64,000 nucleotides of DNA from Actinomadura mexicana (lineage in GTDB: Bacteria; Actinomycetota; Actinomycetes; Streptosporangiales; Streptosporangiaceae): contig NZ_FZNP01000001.1 of NCBI RefSeq assembly GCF_900188105.1, forward strand, positions 806,001-870,000. The letters run 5' to 3'. Positions within the stretch are counted from its first letter, which is position 1, and each line of letters begins with the position of its first letter. Of this stretch, positions 1-7,876 are shown piece after piece. The notes beneath the pieces are model-generated. The model was not told the origin of the DNA. It was given only the letters and a program-made list of their open reading frames with translations, and made no database searches. The position numbers and the translations under genes were made by a program.

Positions 1-45
1 CGTCGGTTCCGTCACGTTCCCCATGGTAGCCGGGCTTCTGAGGAG

Positions 46-88
46 TTCAACCATCCGGCTGTTTGACATGTTCATCTGTTTGGTTGAA
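46..88. promoter_or_regulatory. Inverted repeat and possible promoter upstream of the NmrA-type gene
   Basis: TTCAACCA at 46-53 is the exact reverse complement of TGGTTGAA at 81-88. Between the arms lies TTGACATGT (63-71), which could serve as a -35 element. The translation start is only 10 bases past the right arm, so a protein bound to the repeat would cover the promoter. This looks like a repressor operator, but the regulator is not identified and may be encoded left of the window. Confidence 0.35.
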
Positions 89-97
89 GCTAGCGGC

Positions 98-919
98 ATG
101 ATTCTCGTAACCGGAGCGACCGGCAACGTCGGACGCCACCTCGTCGGCGAGCTGCTCACCGCGGGCGCCGCCGTCCGCGCGCTGTCCCGGGACCCCGCCA
201 CCGCGAACCTGCCCAGCGAGGCGCAGGTCGCCCGCACCGACGAGATGCCGCTGGACGGCGTCACGTCGCTCTTCCTCAACCCGGCCGTGTTCTGGCACGG
301 CCTCGGCGACCTGCTCACCCGCGCGGTCGACCACGGCGTCCGGCGCGTCGTCATGCTGTCGTCCGCCGCGGCGCTGGACGACGACCCGTCCAACGAGCTG
401 GCGGCGCACCACCTCGGCATCGAGCGGGCGATCGAGGCGACGGGGATGGAGTGGACGTTCACGCGTCCCGGCGAGTTCTCCTCCAACGCGCTGGCGTGGC
501 GCGAGGCGATCCGCGCCGGCGAGCCCGTCCGCGAGCCGTACGCGGCGGCGCGCAGCACGCCGATCCACGAGCGCGACATCGCGGCCGTCGCTGCGAGGGC
601 CCTGCTCACCGATGCCCTGGTCGGCGCCAAGCCGGTGCTGACCGGTCCCGAGCCGCTCACCCATCCGGAGATGGTCGGACTCATCGGGGAGGCGGCCGGC
701 CGTCCGGCGCGGTTCGAGGAGGTCACTCCCGAGCAGGCGCGGGAGGAGATGCTCGGCCGCCCCTACATGCGCGAGGGCCTGGTGGACGTCCTGCTGCGCC
801 TGCGCGCCCGCGCCGTCGACCACCCGGCCGCGCCGTCGGGTGAGGTCGAGCGGATCACCGGCCGCCCAGGGCGGACGTTCAAGGAGTGGGCCGCCGACCA
901 CGCCCACGACTTCCGCTGA
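98..919 (+). CDS. NAD(P)H-binding NmrA/atypical SDR family oxidoreductase
   Basis: A 273-residue protein of the NmrA-like atypical short-chain dehydrogenase family. The Rossmann fold begins at the N-terminus with MILVTGATGNVG, whose GxxGxxG signature binds the dinucleotide. The frame is open from position 23, but homologues begin at the MILVTGATG methionine, so the start is placed at 98. No classical YxxxK catalytic pair is evident, as in NmrA-type proteins, which act as redox sensors or as quinone or NAD(P)H-dependent reductases. The substrate cannot be told from sequence. It is convergent with the PadR gene, and a strong hairpin lies between them. The inverted repeat upstream suggests control by a dedicated repressor. 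Confidence 0.85.
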   Translation: MILVTGATGNVGRHLVGELLTAGAAVRALSRDPATANLPSEAQVARTDEMPLDGVTSLFLNPAVFWHGLGDLLTRAVDHGVRRVVMLSSAAALDDDPSNELAAHHLGIERAIEATGMEWTFTRPGEFSSNALAWREAIRAGEPVREPYAAARSTPIHERDIAAVAARALLTDALVGAKPVLTGPEPLTHPEMVGLIGEAAGRPARFEEVTPEQAREEMLGRPYMREGLVDVLLRLRARAVDHPAAPSGEVERITGRPGRTFKEWAADHAHDFR

Positions 920-950
920 CCGCGCGCACGCCCTCCACCGACCCCCCGCC

Positions 951-978
951 GGGCCGCGAGCCTCAGTGCTCGCGGCCC
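951..978. terminator. Bidirectional hairpin between convergent genes
   Basis: An 11-bp perfect stem, GGGCCGCGAGC (951-961) pairing with GCTCGCGGCCC (968-978), with a 6-base loop. It sits between the stop of the NmrA gene and the stop of the padR-type gene. There is no U-tract, which is usual in high-GC actinobacteria. Confidence 0.7.
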
Positions 979-1009
979 TGCCGCGTGGCGGCCCCTTCGT
1001 CCTGCCCCG

Positions 1010-1561
1010 CTACCCGCGCTCGGCGGCCCGCTCGCGCCCGCCGAGGGACTCGATCTCGCGAGAGGCCCAGTCGAACCAGTCCCGGCGCATCGCGGCGAAC
1101 CGCTTGCCGTACTCGATGACCAGCCGTCCGTAGACGGACAGGTCGTCCTCGCCCCAGTCGACGTTCCTCTCCAGGGCGGTCAGCTCGTCGAGGTACTCCC
1201 CGAGCCCCGCCACGTGCCCGCGCATGTAGCGCCGGGCGTCCTCCGGCTCGACCAGGCCGAGGAAGAAGACCCGCAGCAGCGACTCGTCCTTGCGGCTCCC
1301 CTTCGAGGGGACGTCCACCAGCCAGTGGCGCAGCTCCGCGCGGCCGGACTCGGTGATCCGGTACGCCTTGCGACCGCGGGGCCCCTCCTCGGCGACCTCG
1401 ATCAGCCCGGCGTCGGCGAGCTTGCCCAGCTCGCCGTAGAGCTGGCTCTGCCGGGCCGGCCAGACGTTCCCCAGCGAGATCTCGAACATCTTCAGCAGGT
1501 CGTAGCCGCTGGCGCCGTCCATCTCGGCGATGAGCCCGAGCACCGCATGTCGCAAACTCAT
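1010..1561 (-). CDS. PadR family transcriptional regulator
   Basis: A 183-residue PadR-type repressor. The N-terminal winged helix (about residues 1-85) starts with MSLRHAVLGLI, typical of the family, and contains the wing segment ending in RKAYRIT. The C-terminal half is the helical dimerisation domain, with VEPEDARRYM and GEYLDELTALE. A GTG three codons upstream (1570) is an alternative start, but MSLRHAVLGL is the usual family start. The gene is divergent from a membrane protein and the carotenoid oxygenase. The intergenic region carries two direct repeats with GACATGTC cores that probably bind this protein, giving autoregulation and control of the divergent unit. The inducer is unknown. 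Confidence 0.88.
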   Translation of the reverse strand: MSLRHAVLGLIAEMDGASGYDLLKMFEISLGNVWPARQSQLYGELGKLADAGLIEVAEEGPRGRKAYRITESGRAELRHWLVDVPSKGSRKDESLLRVFFLGLVEPEDARRYMRGHVAGLGEYLDELTALERNVDWGEDDLSVYGRLVIEYGKRFAAMRRDWFDWASREIESLGGRERAAERG

Positions 1562-1585
1562 GCTTCGCACTCTAACCCTTCACAG

Positions 1586-1637
1586 TTGACATGTCTAAAT
1601 TGGAATGTTTATCTTCGACATGTCAAAGTTGGAATGT
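1586..1637 (+). promoter_or_regulatory. Promoter overlapped by two 21-bp direct repeats (likely PadR operators)
   Basis: TTGACA (1586-1591) and TATCTT (1610-1615) form a plausible -35/-10 pair with 18-bp spacing, reading toward the membrane protein gene. Overlaid are two 21-bp repeats starting at 1588 and 1617, a 29-bp period, that differ at two positions. Each begins with the palindrome GACATGTC and ends with TTGGAATGT. The first covers the -35 and the second falls around the start site, as expected for repression. Confidence 0.65.
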
Positions 1638-1657
1638 GAGGCCAGGAGGCCCCGGCC

Positions 1658-2275
1658 ATGCCGAAGTACTACGCCCGAACCTTCCTCCCCTGGATCCTGC
1701 TCGCGGCCGTCAGCGGCTTCGGCGACCGGGCCGGCGCCGTCTCCGGGCTCGTCGCCGCGCTGGCCCTGCTCGGCCAGGACCTGCGCCGGGGCCACCGCGC
1801 CGACTCGCTGCTCCTGGAGATCTCCACCTCGGCCTTCATGGCCGCCCTCACCGCGCTCGCCTTCACCGTCCCCGGTTCGCCGGCGCTGGACTACGGCGCC
1901 TCGCTCGCGATCGGGTGGCTGGGACTCACCGCCTGGGCGACGCTCCTGCTCGGACGCCCCTTCACGGCGGGCATCGCGCGCCGCCAGGTCACCGCGGAGA
2001 TCGCCGCGACGGACGTGTTCCGGAGCATCAACCGCGTGCTCACCACCGTGTGGGCGGCGAGCTTCACCGTGCTGGCGGCCGCCCTCGGCTGCGTCCAGCA
2101 CTGGTCACCGGACGACACGGCGCTGCTGGTCGCCGTCAAGATCGCCGGATTCCTGGTCCCCGCCGCCGTCACCGCCCGGTACCCCGAGGCCGCGCGCAGG
2201 CGCCACCTCGCGCGGCTCGGGCTACCGTTGACGGAGGCGCCCGCCACGTCGCAGCCCGAGCCGTCCTCCCGCTGA
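1658..2275 (+). CDS. Small multi-pass membrane protein, function unknown
   Basis: A 205-residue protein not assigned to a named family. It has about four to five hydrophobic stretches, near residues 8-40, 55-72, 80-98, 128-145 and 155-170, so it is very likely an integral membrane protein. Its C-terminus is short, charged and Pro/Ser-rich. The start at 1658 follows an AGGAGG-like site about ten bases upstream. It is the first gene after the operator-promoter region shared with padR and is followed 37 bases later by the carotenoid oxygenase, so the two are probably co-transcribed. PadR regulators often control membrane exporters. A transport or anchoring role for the oxygenase substrate is only inference. 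Confidence 0.7.
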   Translation: MPKYYARTFLPWILLAAVSGFGDRAGAVSGLVAALALLGQDLRRGHRADSLLLEISTSAFMAALTALAFTVPGSPALDYGASLAIGWLGLTAWATLLLGRPFTAGIARRQVTAEIAATDVFRSINRVLTTVWAASFTVLAAALGCVQHWSPDDTALLVAVKIAGFLVPAAVTARYPEAARRRHLARLGLPLTEAPATSQPEPSSR

Positions 2276-2312
2276 CCTCCCGTCCAGGAGCGGCCCGGAA
2301 AGGAGCACCGAG

Positions 2313-3671
2313 ATGGGCGAGAACATCACCGAGCGCCCCGCCACCTGGCTGGACGGTCACCTGGCCCCCGTCCCCGACGAGACCGACGCCCGCGACCTCC
2401 AGGTCACCGGCGTGCTGCCCCCCGAACTGACCGGCCGCTACCTGCGCAACGGGCCGAACCCCAAGCCCGGCGAGCCGAGCAGGCACTGGTTCACCGGCCA
2501 CGGAATGATCCACGGCATCCGGCTGCGGGACGGCCGCGCCGAGTGGTACCGCAACCGGTGGGTGCGGACCGACGCCTTCCTCAACGGGACGCCGTTCGTC
2601 CGCGACGACCTCACCTTCGACCGCCGCTCGGTCCAGGCCAACACCCACGTCGTCCCGCACGCGGGCAAGATCTGGGCCCTGGTCGAGGCCGGGTTCCCGT
2701 ACCAGGTGACGCCCGACCTGGAGACCATCGGCGCCTGCGACTTCGGCGGGCGGCTCACCAGCGCCATGACGGCGCACCCCAAGGAGGACCCGGTCACCGG
2801 CGACCTGCTGTTCTTCGGGTACGGGGCGTTCGAGCCCCACCTCACCTTCCACCGGCTGGCGCCGGACGGGACGCTGGCCGAGAGCCGCGAGGTCGGGGTG
2901 GCGGGCCCGACGATGATGCACGACTTCGCGATCACCGAGAACCACGTGGTCTGGCTCGACCTGCCGGTGGTGTTCGACGTCGACCTGGCGCTGTCCGGAT
3001 CGACCGGCATGCCCTACGTCTGGGACGACGCGTACGGCGCCCGGCTCGGCGTGATGCGCCGGGACGGCACGGACGAGGTCACCTGGTACGAGATCGACCC
3101 CTGCTACGTCTTCCACGTCGGCAACGCCCACGAGGACGCCGCCGGACGGATCGTGGTGGACGGTGCGCGCTACCGCCCCGAGAACTTCGTCTCCCTCTGG
3201 GAGGACATCGGCGGAACCGTCGACCCCGCCACCGGGGCGGTGCGCTCGCAGAACGCAAGCCTGCACCGCTGGATCCTCGACCCCGTCACCCGCCGCGCGA
3301 CCGAGGGGCCGCTCGACGACCGCGGCGTCGAGTTCCCCACGCACGACGACACCCGCACCGGCAGGGAGCACCGCTACCTCTACACGGTGGGCGGGGAGTC
3401 GATCGTGAAGTACGACCTGCGCGGGCAGGGGACGTCCGCGCACGAGCTCGGCGAGGACGCGCACGTCGGCGAGGCGGTCTTCGTGCCGGCGGCGGGCGCC
3501 CGCGCGGAGGACGAGGGCTGGCTGCTGTCGATCGTCACCCGCGGCTCGGCGTCCGAGCTGCTGGTGCTCGACGCCGCGGACCTGTCGCCCGCCGCGAGCG
3601 TCCGGCTGCCGCGCCGCGTTCCGGCCGGATTCCACGGAAGCTGGATCCCCGACGCCCGAGCCGGCACATAG
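2313..3671 (+). CDS. Carotenoid/stilbene-cleaving dioxygenase (RPE65 family)
   Basis: A 452-residue non-heme iron dioxygenase of the carotenoid cleavage oxygenase family, which splits a conjugated C=C bond into two carbonyl products. All four iron-binding histidines are visible: His155 (AHPKEDP), His203 (MMHDF), His268 (YVFHVGNAHED) and His441 (GFHGSW). The seven-bladed propeller core is complete, as shown by GRYLRNGPNP near residue 42 and NPKPGEP following. The start is preceded by an AAGGAG site 8 bases upstream. It lies downstream of the PadR-controlled membrane protein and 66 bases ahead of an aldehyde dehydrogenase, so the pair could cleave a polyene or stilbenoid and oxidise the aldehyde released. 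The substrate is not determined; the family also includes lignostilbene and isoeugenol oxygenases. Confidence 0.9.
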   Translation: MGENITERPATWLDGHLAPVPDETDARDLQVTGVLPPELTGRYLRNGPNPKPGEPSRHWFTGHGMIHGIRLRDGRAEWYRNRWVRTDAFLNGTPFVRDDLTFDRRSVQANTHVVPHAGKIWALVEAGFPYQVTPDLETIGACDFGGRLTSAMTAHPKEDPVTGDLLFFGYGAFEPHLTFHRLAPDGTLAESREVGVAGPTMMHDFAITENHVVWLDLPVVFDVDLALSGSTGMPYVWDDAYGARLGVMRRDGTDEVTWYEIDPCYVFHVGNAHEDAAGRIVVDGARYRPENFVSLWEDIGGTVDPATGAVRSQNASLHRWILDPVTRRATEGPLDDRGVEFPTHDDTRTGREHRYLYTVGGESIVKYDLRGQGTSAHELGEDAHVGEAVFVPAAGARAEDEGWLLSIVTRGSASELLVLDAADLSPAASVRLPRRVPAGFHGSWIPDARAGT

Positions 3672-3737
3672 GGTGGTTTACTAGCCGGTACTGCCGTGCA
3701 AGCAGTCACTTACCAGGCCCCTCCCGGGAGGTTCCCC

Positions 3738-5237
3738 ATGTCCGTGGCCACGGAGAACACCGAGACGTTCACGTCGCTGAACCCGGCCACCGGCGAGGTC
3801 GTCGCCGAGCACCCCGTCCGGGACGGCGCCGCCGTGGCCGCGGCGGTCGAGCGCGCCCGCGAGGCGGCCGGCTGGTGGCGCGCCCTCGGCTGGAAGGAGC
3901 GCCGGCTCCGGCTGCTGAACGTCAAGGGCTCGCTCACCCGCAACCTGAACCGGATGGCCGAGCTCATCCACCAGGAGACCGGCAAGCCGGTCCAGGACGC
4001 CCAGCTCGAGACGATCATGGCGATCACGCATCTGGACTGGGCGGCGCGCAACGCGCAGAAGGTCCTCGGACCGCGCAACGTCTATCCCGGGCTCATGGCG
4101 ATCAACCAGCGCTGCGTCCTGGAGTACCAGTCGCTCGGCGTCGTCGGGGTCATCGGGCCGTGGAACTACCCGATCTTCACCCCGATGGGCTCGATCGCCT
4201 ACGCGCTCGCCGCCGGCAACGCCGTGGTGTTCAAGCCGTCGGAGTTCACCCCGGGCGTCGGCGTGTTCCTCGCCGAGCTGTTCGCCGCGGTGATCCCCGA
4301 GCACCCCGTCCTGCAGACCGTCACCGGGCTCGGCGAGACGGGCGCGGCGCTCGCCTCGTCCCCGCACGTCAACAAGATCGCCTTCACCGGTTCGGCCCGC
4401 ACCGCCAAGCGCGTCATGGCGGCCTGCGCCGAGAACCTGACCCCGATCGTGGCCGAGTGCGGCGGCAAGGACGCCTGCATCGTCGACGCCGGCGCCGACC
4501 TCGACGCCGCCGCCGACGCCGCGCTGTGGGGCGCCATGTCGAACGCGGGCCAGACCTGCATCGGCGTCGAGCGGATCTACGTCGTGGACGAGGCCTACGA
4601 CGAGTTCCTCGGCAAGCTGACCGAGAAGGCCCGCGACCTGCGTCCCGGCTTCGACCGCGAGGCCGCCTACGGCCCCATCACGATGCCCTCGCAGCTCGAC
4701 ATCATCGAGCGCCACATCAAGGACGCGCTGGACAAGGGCGGCAAGGCGGTCGTGGGCGGCGCCGAGTCCGTCCGCAAGCCCTACGTCGAGCCGGTCGTGC
4801 TGACGAACGTCCCGGACGACTCGTCGGCCGTGTGCGAGGAGACGTTCGGCCCCACCATCACCGTCCACCGCGTGAAGGACATGGACGAGGCGGTCGAGAA
4901 GGCCAACAAGACCAGCTACGGCCTCGCCGGGACGATCTTCTCCGGCGACAAGGCCCGCGCGATGGACGTCGCTCGCCGGATGCGGTCGGGCATGACGTCC
5001 ATCAACGCCTTCGCCGCGTTCGCCCAGGTCGCGGCCCTGCCGTTCGGCGGCGTCGGCGAGTCCGGCTTCGGCCGCATCCACGGCGCGGACGGCCTGCGCG
5101 AGTTCGCCCGCCCGAAGGCCATCACGCGCCAGCGGTTCGCGACCATGAACCTCACCACGTTCGCCCGCACCGAGAAGGAGATGGCGCGCGTCCTCGGCAT
5201 GATCAACATGATCCACGGCCGCCGCTACAAGCGCTGA
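3738..5237 (+). CDS. Aldehyde dehydrogenase family protein
   Basis: A 499-residue NAD(P)+-dependent aldehyde dehydrogenase with every expected catalytic element. Asn143 in GPWNYP stabilises the oxyanion, FTGSARTAKRV near residue 216 binds the dinucleotide, Glu240 in AECGGKD is the general base, and Cys274 in GQTCIG is the nucleophile. The frame is open 14 codons further upstream, but ATG 3738 has a GGGAGG site at good spacing and matches homologues. The C-terminus ends in a basic MIHGRRYKR tail. Its place behind the carotenoid oxygenase suggests oxidation of an apocarotenal or aromatic aldehyde, which is inference. A strong hairpin follows the stop, so this is probably the last gene of the unit. 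Confidence 0.92.
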   Translation: MSVATENTETFTSLNPATGEVVAEHPVRDGAAVAAAVERAREAAGWWRALGWKERRLRLLNVKGSLTRNLNRMAELIHQETGKPVQDAQLETIMAITHLDWAARNAQKVLGPRNVYPGLMAINQRCVLEYQSLGVVGVIGPWNYPIFTPMGSIAYALAAGNAVVFKPSEFTPGVGVFLAELFAAVIPEHPVLQTVTGLGETGAALASSPHVNKIAFTGSARTAKRVMAACAENLTPIVAECGGKDACIVDAGADLDAAADAALWGAMSNAGQTCIGVERIYVVDEAYDEFLGKLTEKARDLRPGFDREAAYGPITMPSQLDIIERHIKDALDKGGKAVVGGAESVRKPYVEPVVLTNVPDDSSAVCEETFGPTITVHRVKDMDEAVEKANKTSYGLAGTIFSGDKARAMDVARRMRSGMTSINAFAAFAQVAALPFGGVGESGFGRIHGADGLREFARPKAITRQRFATMNLTTFARTEKEMARVLGMINMIHGRRYKR

Positions 5238-5245
5238 CCGGGGAA

Positions 5246-5272
5246 CGCCCCCGCCGGTCTCCGGCGGGGGCG
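5246..5272 (+). terminator. Terminator after the aldehyde dehydrogenase gene
   Basis: A 12-bp perfect stem, CGCCCCCGCCGG (5246-5257) with CCGGCGGGGGCG (5261-5272), and a TCT loop, starting 8 bases after the stop codon. There is no U-tract. Confidence 0.8.
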
Positions 5273-5290
5273 CCGCCTAGAATCGACACC

Positions 5291-5770
5291 ATGAACGCCC
5301 CCGTGCGGAGCCGCCTCGAGGTGACCCTGGGTGCGCCGCCTCCGCCCCCACCCGGCTTCCGGCCGTTCACCGGCGCCGACGTCCCCGCCCTGGCGGCCCT
5401 GATGTGGGACGCCTACCGCGGCACCCCCGACGAAGCCGACGTGGGGGACGTCGAGGGCGCCGTCCGCGAGATCCACCTCACCATGGCCGGCGAGTACGGC
5501 ACGTTCCTCCCGGAGGCGTCGTTCGTGGCCGACCATGAGGGCCGCCCGGCGGGAGGGGCCCTTGTCACCCTCTACAAGGACCTGCCCCTCCTCGCGTTCC
5601 TCTTCACCGCCCCGGCCCACGCGGGGCGCGGCCTGGGCCAGGGCCTCGTCCAAGCGGTCATGCACGCCCTGGCCGAGCGGGGCCACGACGCCCTCACCCT
5701 GGCCGTGACCCGCCGCAACCGCCGCGCCCGCCGCCTCTACGACCGTCTGGGCTTCGTCGAGACCGCCTAG
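5291..5770 (+). CDS. GNAT family N-acetyltransferase
   Basis: A 159-residue GCN5-related acetyltransferase that transfers acetyl from acetyl-CoA to an unknown amine. The CoA-binding motif A region reads PAHAGRGLGQGLVQAV (the RGxGxG/A signature), and the end, RRLYDRLGFVETA, is the typical motif B terminus. The first 20 residues are a proline-rich leader unusual for the fold. The start ATG at 5291 follows the hairpin that ends the preceding gene, so it has its own promoter. It is convergent with the next gene, whose stop lies 26 bases away across a GC palindrome near 5783-5794. Confidence 0.85.
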   Translation: MNAPVRSRLEVTLGAPPPPPPGFRPFTGADVPALAALMWDAYRGTPDEADVGDVEGAVREIHLTMAGEYGTFLPEASFVADHEGRPAGGALVTLYKDLPLLAFLFTAPAHAGRGLGQGLVQAVMHALAERGHDALTLAVTRRNRRARRLYDRLGFVETA

Positions 5771-5795
5771 GCCCCCGGCCCGGGCCCGGCCGGGC

Positions 5796-6266
5796 TCAGT
5801 CGGCCACGAGGCGGGAGCCCCAGCCGCCGGGGGCGTACTCGCGCTGGCGGCGGACGGCGTAGCGTCCCGGCGCGCAGCCGGAGGCTCCGTGCTCGGGATG
5901 CAGCAGGTAGACGGGCGCCGACGCCTCGAAGACGCCGATGACCAGGCCGTTGGTCTCCCACGCGTTCGTCGTCCAGCGGCAGGTGCCGGGATCGGCGACC
6001 AGGGTATGCGGGTTGCCGCCCGCCGCGCCCCGGAGCAGTTCGACCCCCTCGGGCGGCACGTCCGTCCATGTGGCGTCCGGCCAGAACGACAGCGCCGGGA
6101 GCTCGGACGTCGGGACGACGATCAGATCGCCCTGCGCCTGGATCCCGTCGACGACGGGGATGCTCACCGACCGGTCGAGATGGTCGAGGACGGCGAGCCC
6201 GGTCTGCTCGGAGAGGGAGGCGAGAGTCACGGCGTCAGGAAGCACGGTCTCGGGATTCACGGTCAT
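5796..6266 (-). CDS. Hypothetical protein, paired with a DUF6745-like gene
   Basis: A 156-residue soluble protein that I do not recognise. There is no signal peptide or membrane segment. It has hydrophobic beta-like stretches (DLIVVPTSELPAL, NGLVIGVFEA, YLLHPEH) and conserved-looking tryptophans. The frame extends to a GTG at 6275, but the AAAGG ribosome site sits directly against that codon and 9 bases before ATG 6266, so 6266 is chosen. It begins 12 bases after the stop of the DUF6745-like gene, in a two-gene operon. Pairing of a large DUF6745-type protein with a small partner suggests the two act together, but no function can be given. Confidence 0.7.
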   Translation of the reverse strand: MTVNPETVLPDAVTLASLSEQTGLAVLDHLDRSVSIPVVDGIQAQGDLIVVPTSELPALSFWPDATWTDVPPEGVELLRGAAGGNPHTLVADPGTCRWTTNAWETNGLVIGVFEASAPVYLLHPEHGASGCAPGRYAVRRQREYAPGGWGSRLVAD

Positions 6267-6278
6267 CAAGATCACCTT

Positions 6279-7349
6279 TCAGGTTCGGCGGACGAGGCGT
6301 GCGTACTGGTCGGCGGACAGCCCGTAGGTCCATCCGGCGGCGGCGAGCGGGTCGTCGAAGGCTCCGGGGACGGCCAGCCCGTACCGGCGGCGGCTCCCGT
6401 CGCGCTCGACGGAGCCGTTGACGGCGAGCAGCACCCTGGCCTGGTCGCGCAGGTCGTAGAGCCGCAGCTCCGAGCCGGGGTTGCCGGGGTCCGGCGCGGC
6501 GGCCACCAGCCGCAGCCCGGCCCGGTCGATGTACGCGCCCCAGCCGATGTTCTCGATCGCGCACCGCCGGACCTCGACGTTGGCCTCCCGCGCGATCCGC
6601 TCGACGCCCGGGTCGTCCACCACCCAGCCCGGCACCCTCGTGCCGTGCCAGGCGTGCGCGTCCCAGCCGTCGGCGAACCGGAGCGCGGGACCGTCCGAGC
6701 GGTGAAGGCGCACCTCGCCCTCGTCGTCCCAGACCTCCGTATGGATCTCGACGGGCCGTTCGGAGACGACGCAGACGTCCTCGCGCGGCCACCACCAGCC
6801 GCAGGACCGGGCGGGCGTCGCCCACAGGTCGATCAGCCGGTTCTGCTCGGGCGTGAAGACCACACCGGAGCACCGGCGGACCGCGTCGTAGTGGGCGCTC
6901 CACGAGACGCAGAGGGCCGTGTACCAGGCGTCTCGCCGTCCCCGCGGTTCCTGGAGCGCAATGTGGATCGTGCTTCGGGCCGAGGTCGTGAGCGGCATCC
7001 GAACCAGCTGCCGGATCATCGGGTCCAGCCCCGGAGAGCCTCGCATGACGCGTTCGTCCAGTTCCACGGACGCCCTGCCGACCAGCCTGCGGAAACGTGC
7101 CGGCAGAGGCCACTCGTCAAGTCGGTCCGCGGTCTCGGACGGCCGCGGCCGCACACCGGGCGGGACGGTCTCCAGGGCCGCCAGCGGCGACGGCACCCAG
7201 TGGAAACGGGGTGGATCGAGACCGATCAGCCGGTACAGCTCGGATATGGCGGCCTCGGCGGCCGGTCGGTCGGCGGGCGCGGTGGAGAGCAGATGCCCGA
7301 GCCATTCCGCGCGGACGGCGGCAGCTTCCCGCTGCGCGTCGACGCTCAC
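6279..7349 (-). CDS. DUF6745-like protein
   Basis: A 356-residue cytoplasmic protein that I match, from memory of the family, to DUF6745 of actinobacteria. The N-terminal part (about residues 1-50) carries the helical segment with DRPAAEAAISELYRLIGLDP. The C-terminal half has the repetitive VRRCAIENIGWGAYI and YDLRDQARVLLAVNGS motifs and ends with the characteristic AAGWTYGLSADQYARLVRRT. There is no signal peptide. The start is GTG 7349, and its ribosome site is weak. It precedes a small unknown protein by 12 bases. Family function is unknown; relatives occur as several paralogues in filamentous actinomycetes. Confidence 0.75.
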   Translation of the reverse strand: MSVDAQREAAAVRAEWLGHLLSTAPADRPAAEAAISELYRLIGLDPPRFHWVPSPLAALETVPPGVRPRPSETADRLDEWPLPARFRRLVGRASVELDERVMRGSPGLDPMIRQLVRMPLTTSARSTIHIALQEPRGRRDAWYTALCVSWSAHYDAVRRCSGVVFTPEQNRLIDLWATPARSCGWWWPREDVCVVSERPVEIHTEVWDDEGEVRLHRSDGPALRFADGWDAHAWHGTRVPGWVVDDPGVERIAREANVEVRRCAIENIGWGAYIDRAGLRLVAAAPDPGNPGSELRLYDLRDQARVLLAVNGSVERDGSRRRYGLAVPGAFDDPLAAAGWTYGLSADQYARLVRRT

Positions 7350-7876
7350 CGGGTCAGGGCGGCGGCGCCCCTTTCATTGATCATGGCTCGGATCCTCGCA
7401 TACCGGTTCCCCGCCGTCCACCTCTTTCCGGTCGGGCCCCTCGGCACCGTCCATCAGGGCGAGGACTCGTCTAACCGCCGGCGGGCCACGGGTCGGCGAC
7501 CGCGTGCAGCAGCCGGCCGACGGCCGGCAGGTCGCCGACGACTCGGCGGTCGAGCTCCAGGCGGCACGTCGTCGGAGGGGCCGCGGGGTCGGGGCGGGCG
7601 GCGCGGCGCTAGAAGATCAGCACGGAGGTGGCGCTGAGCGCGGACGGCGCGGGAGGTTCCGCTGTCCGGCGGCGCACCGGTGGACTGAGCAGGGCGCGAT
7701 CGATCGACGCGTCGCACCCTCTGCGCTCGACTCAGATCTTCCCGGCGTGACGGCGGGGGTCTAAGGCGCCCTAGGCATGCCTAGATAAGGCGTCGTCCCG
7801 ATGCTGGGGGTGGGGCCTTAGGGCGAACCTTGTACATGTCGGGCCAAGAGGGTCCGGCAGGAACGAGGAGAAGCAG
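7350..7876. other. Gene-poor stretch with a possible gene remnant and a palindrome
   Basis: About 530 bases without a supportable complete gene. On the minus strand, about 7480-7612, a 45-codon frame is bounded by stops and has no start. It contains CRLELDRRVVGDLPAVGR, which reads like the C-terminal end of a real protein, possibly a decayed gene. The right part holds a 14-bp palindrome (7771-7784), listed separately. Other frames here look like compositional artefacts. Confidence 0.4.
7762..7792. promoter_or_regulatory. 14-bp palindrome flanked by TAAGGCG direct repeats
   Basis: CTAGGCATGCCTAG (7771-7784) is a perfect palindrome. TAAGGCG occurs on both sides, at 7762-7768 and 7786-7792. It lies 85 bases upstream of the 36-codon small gene and is the only AT-richer symmetric element in the gap, so it may be its operator. 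Confidence 0.4.

Noticed and set aside
2543..5770. A 1075-codon plus-strand frame
   Set aside because: It runs in a shadow frame across the carotenoid oxygenase and aldehyde dehydrogenase genes, is Arg/Pro/Gly-rich, and only its last 159 residues (GNAT) are a real protein with their own start and ribosome site.
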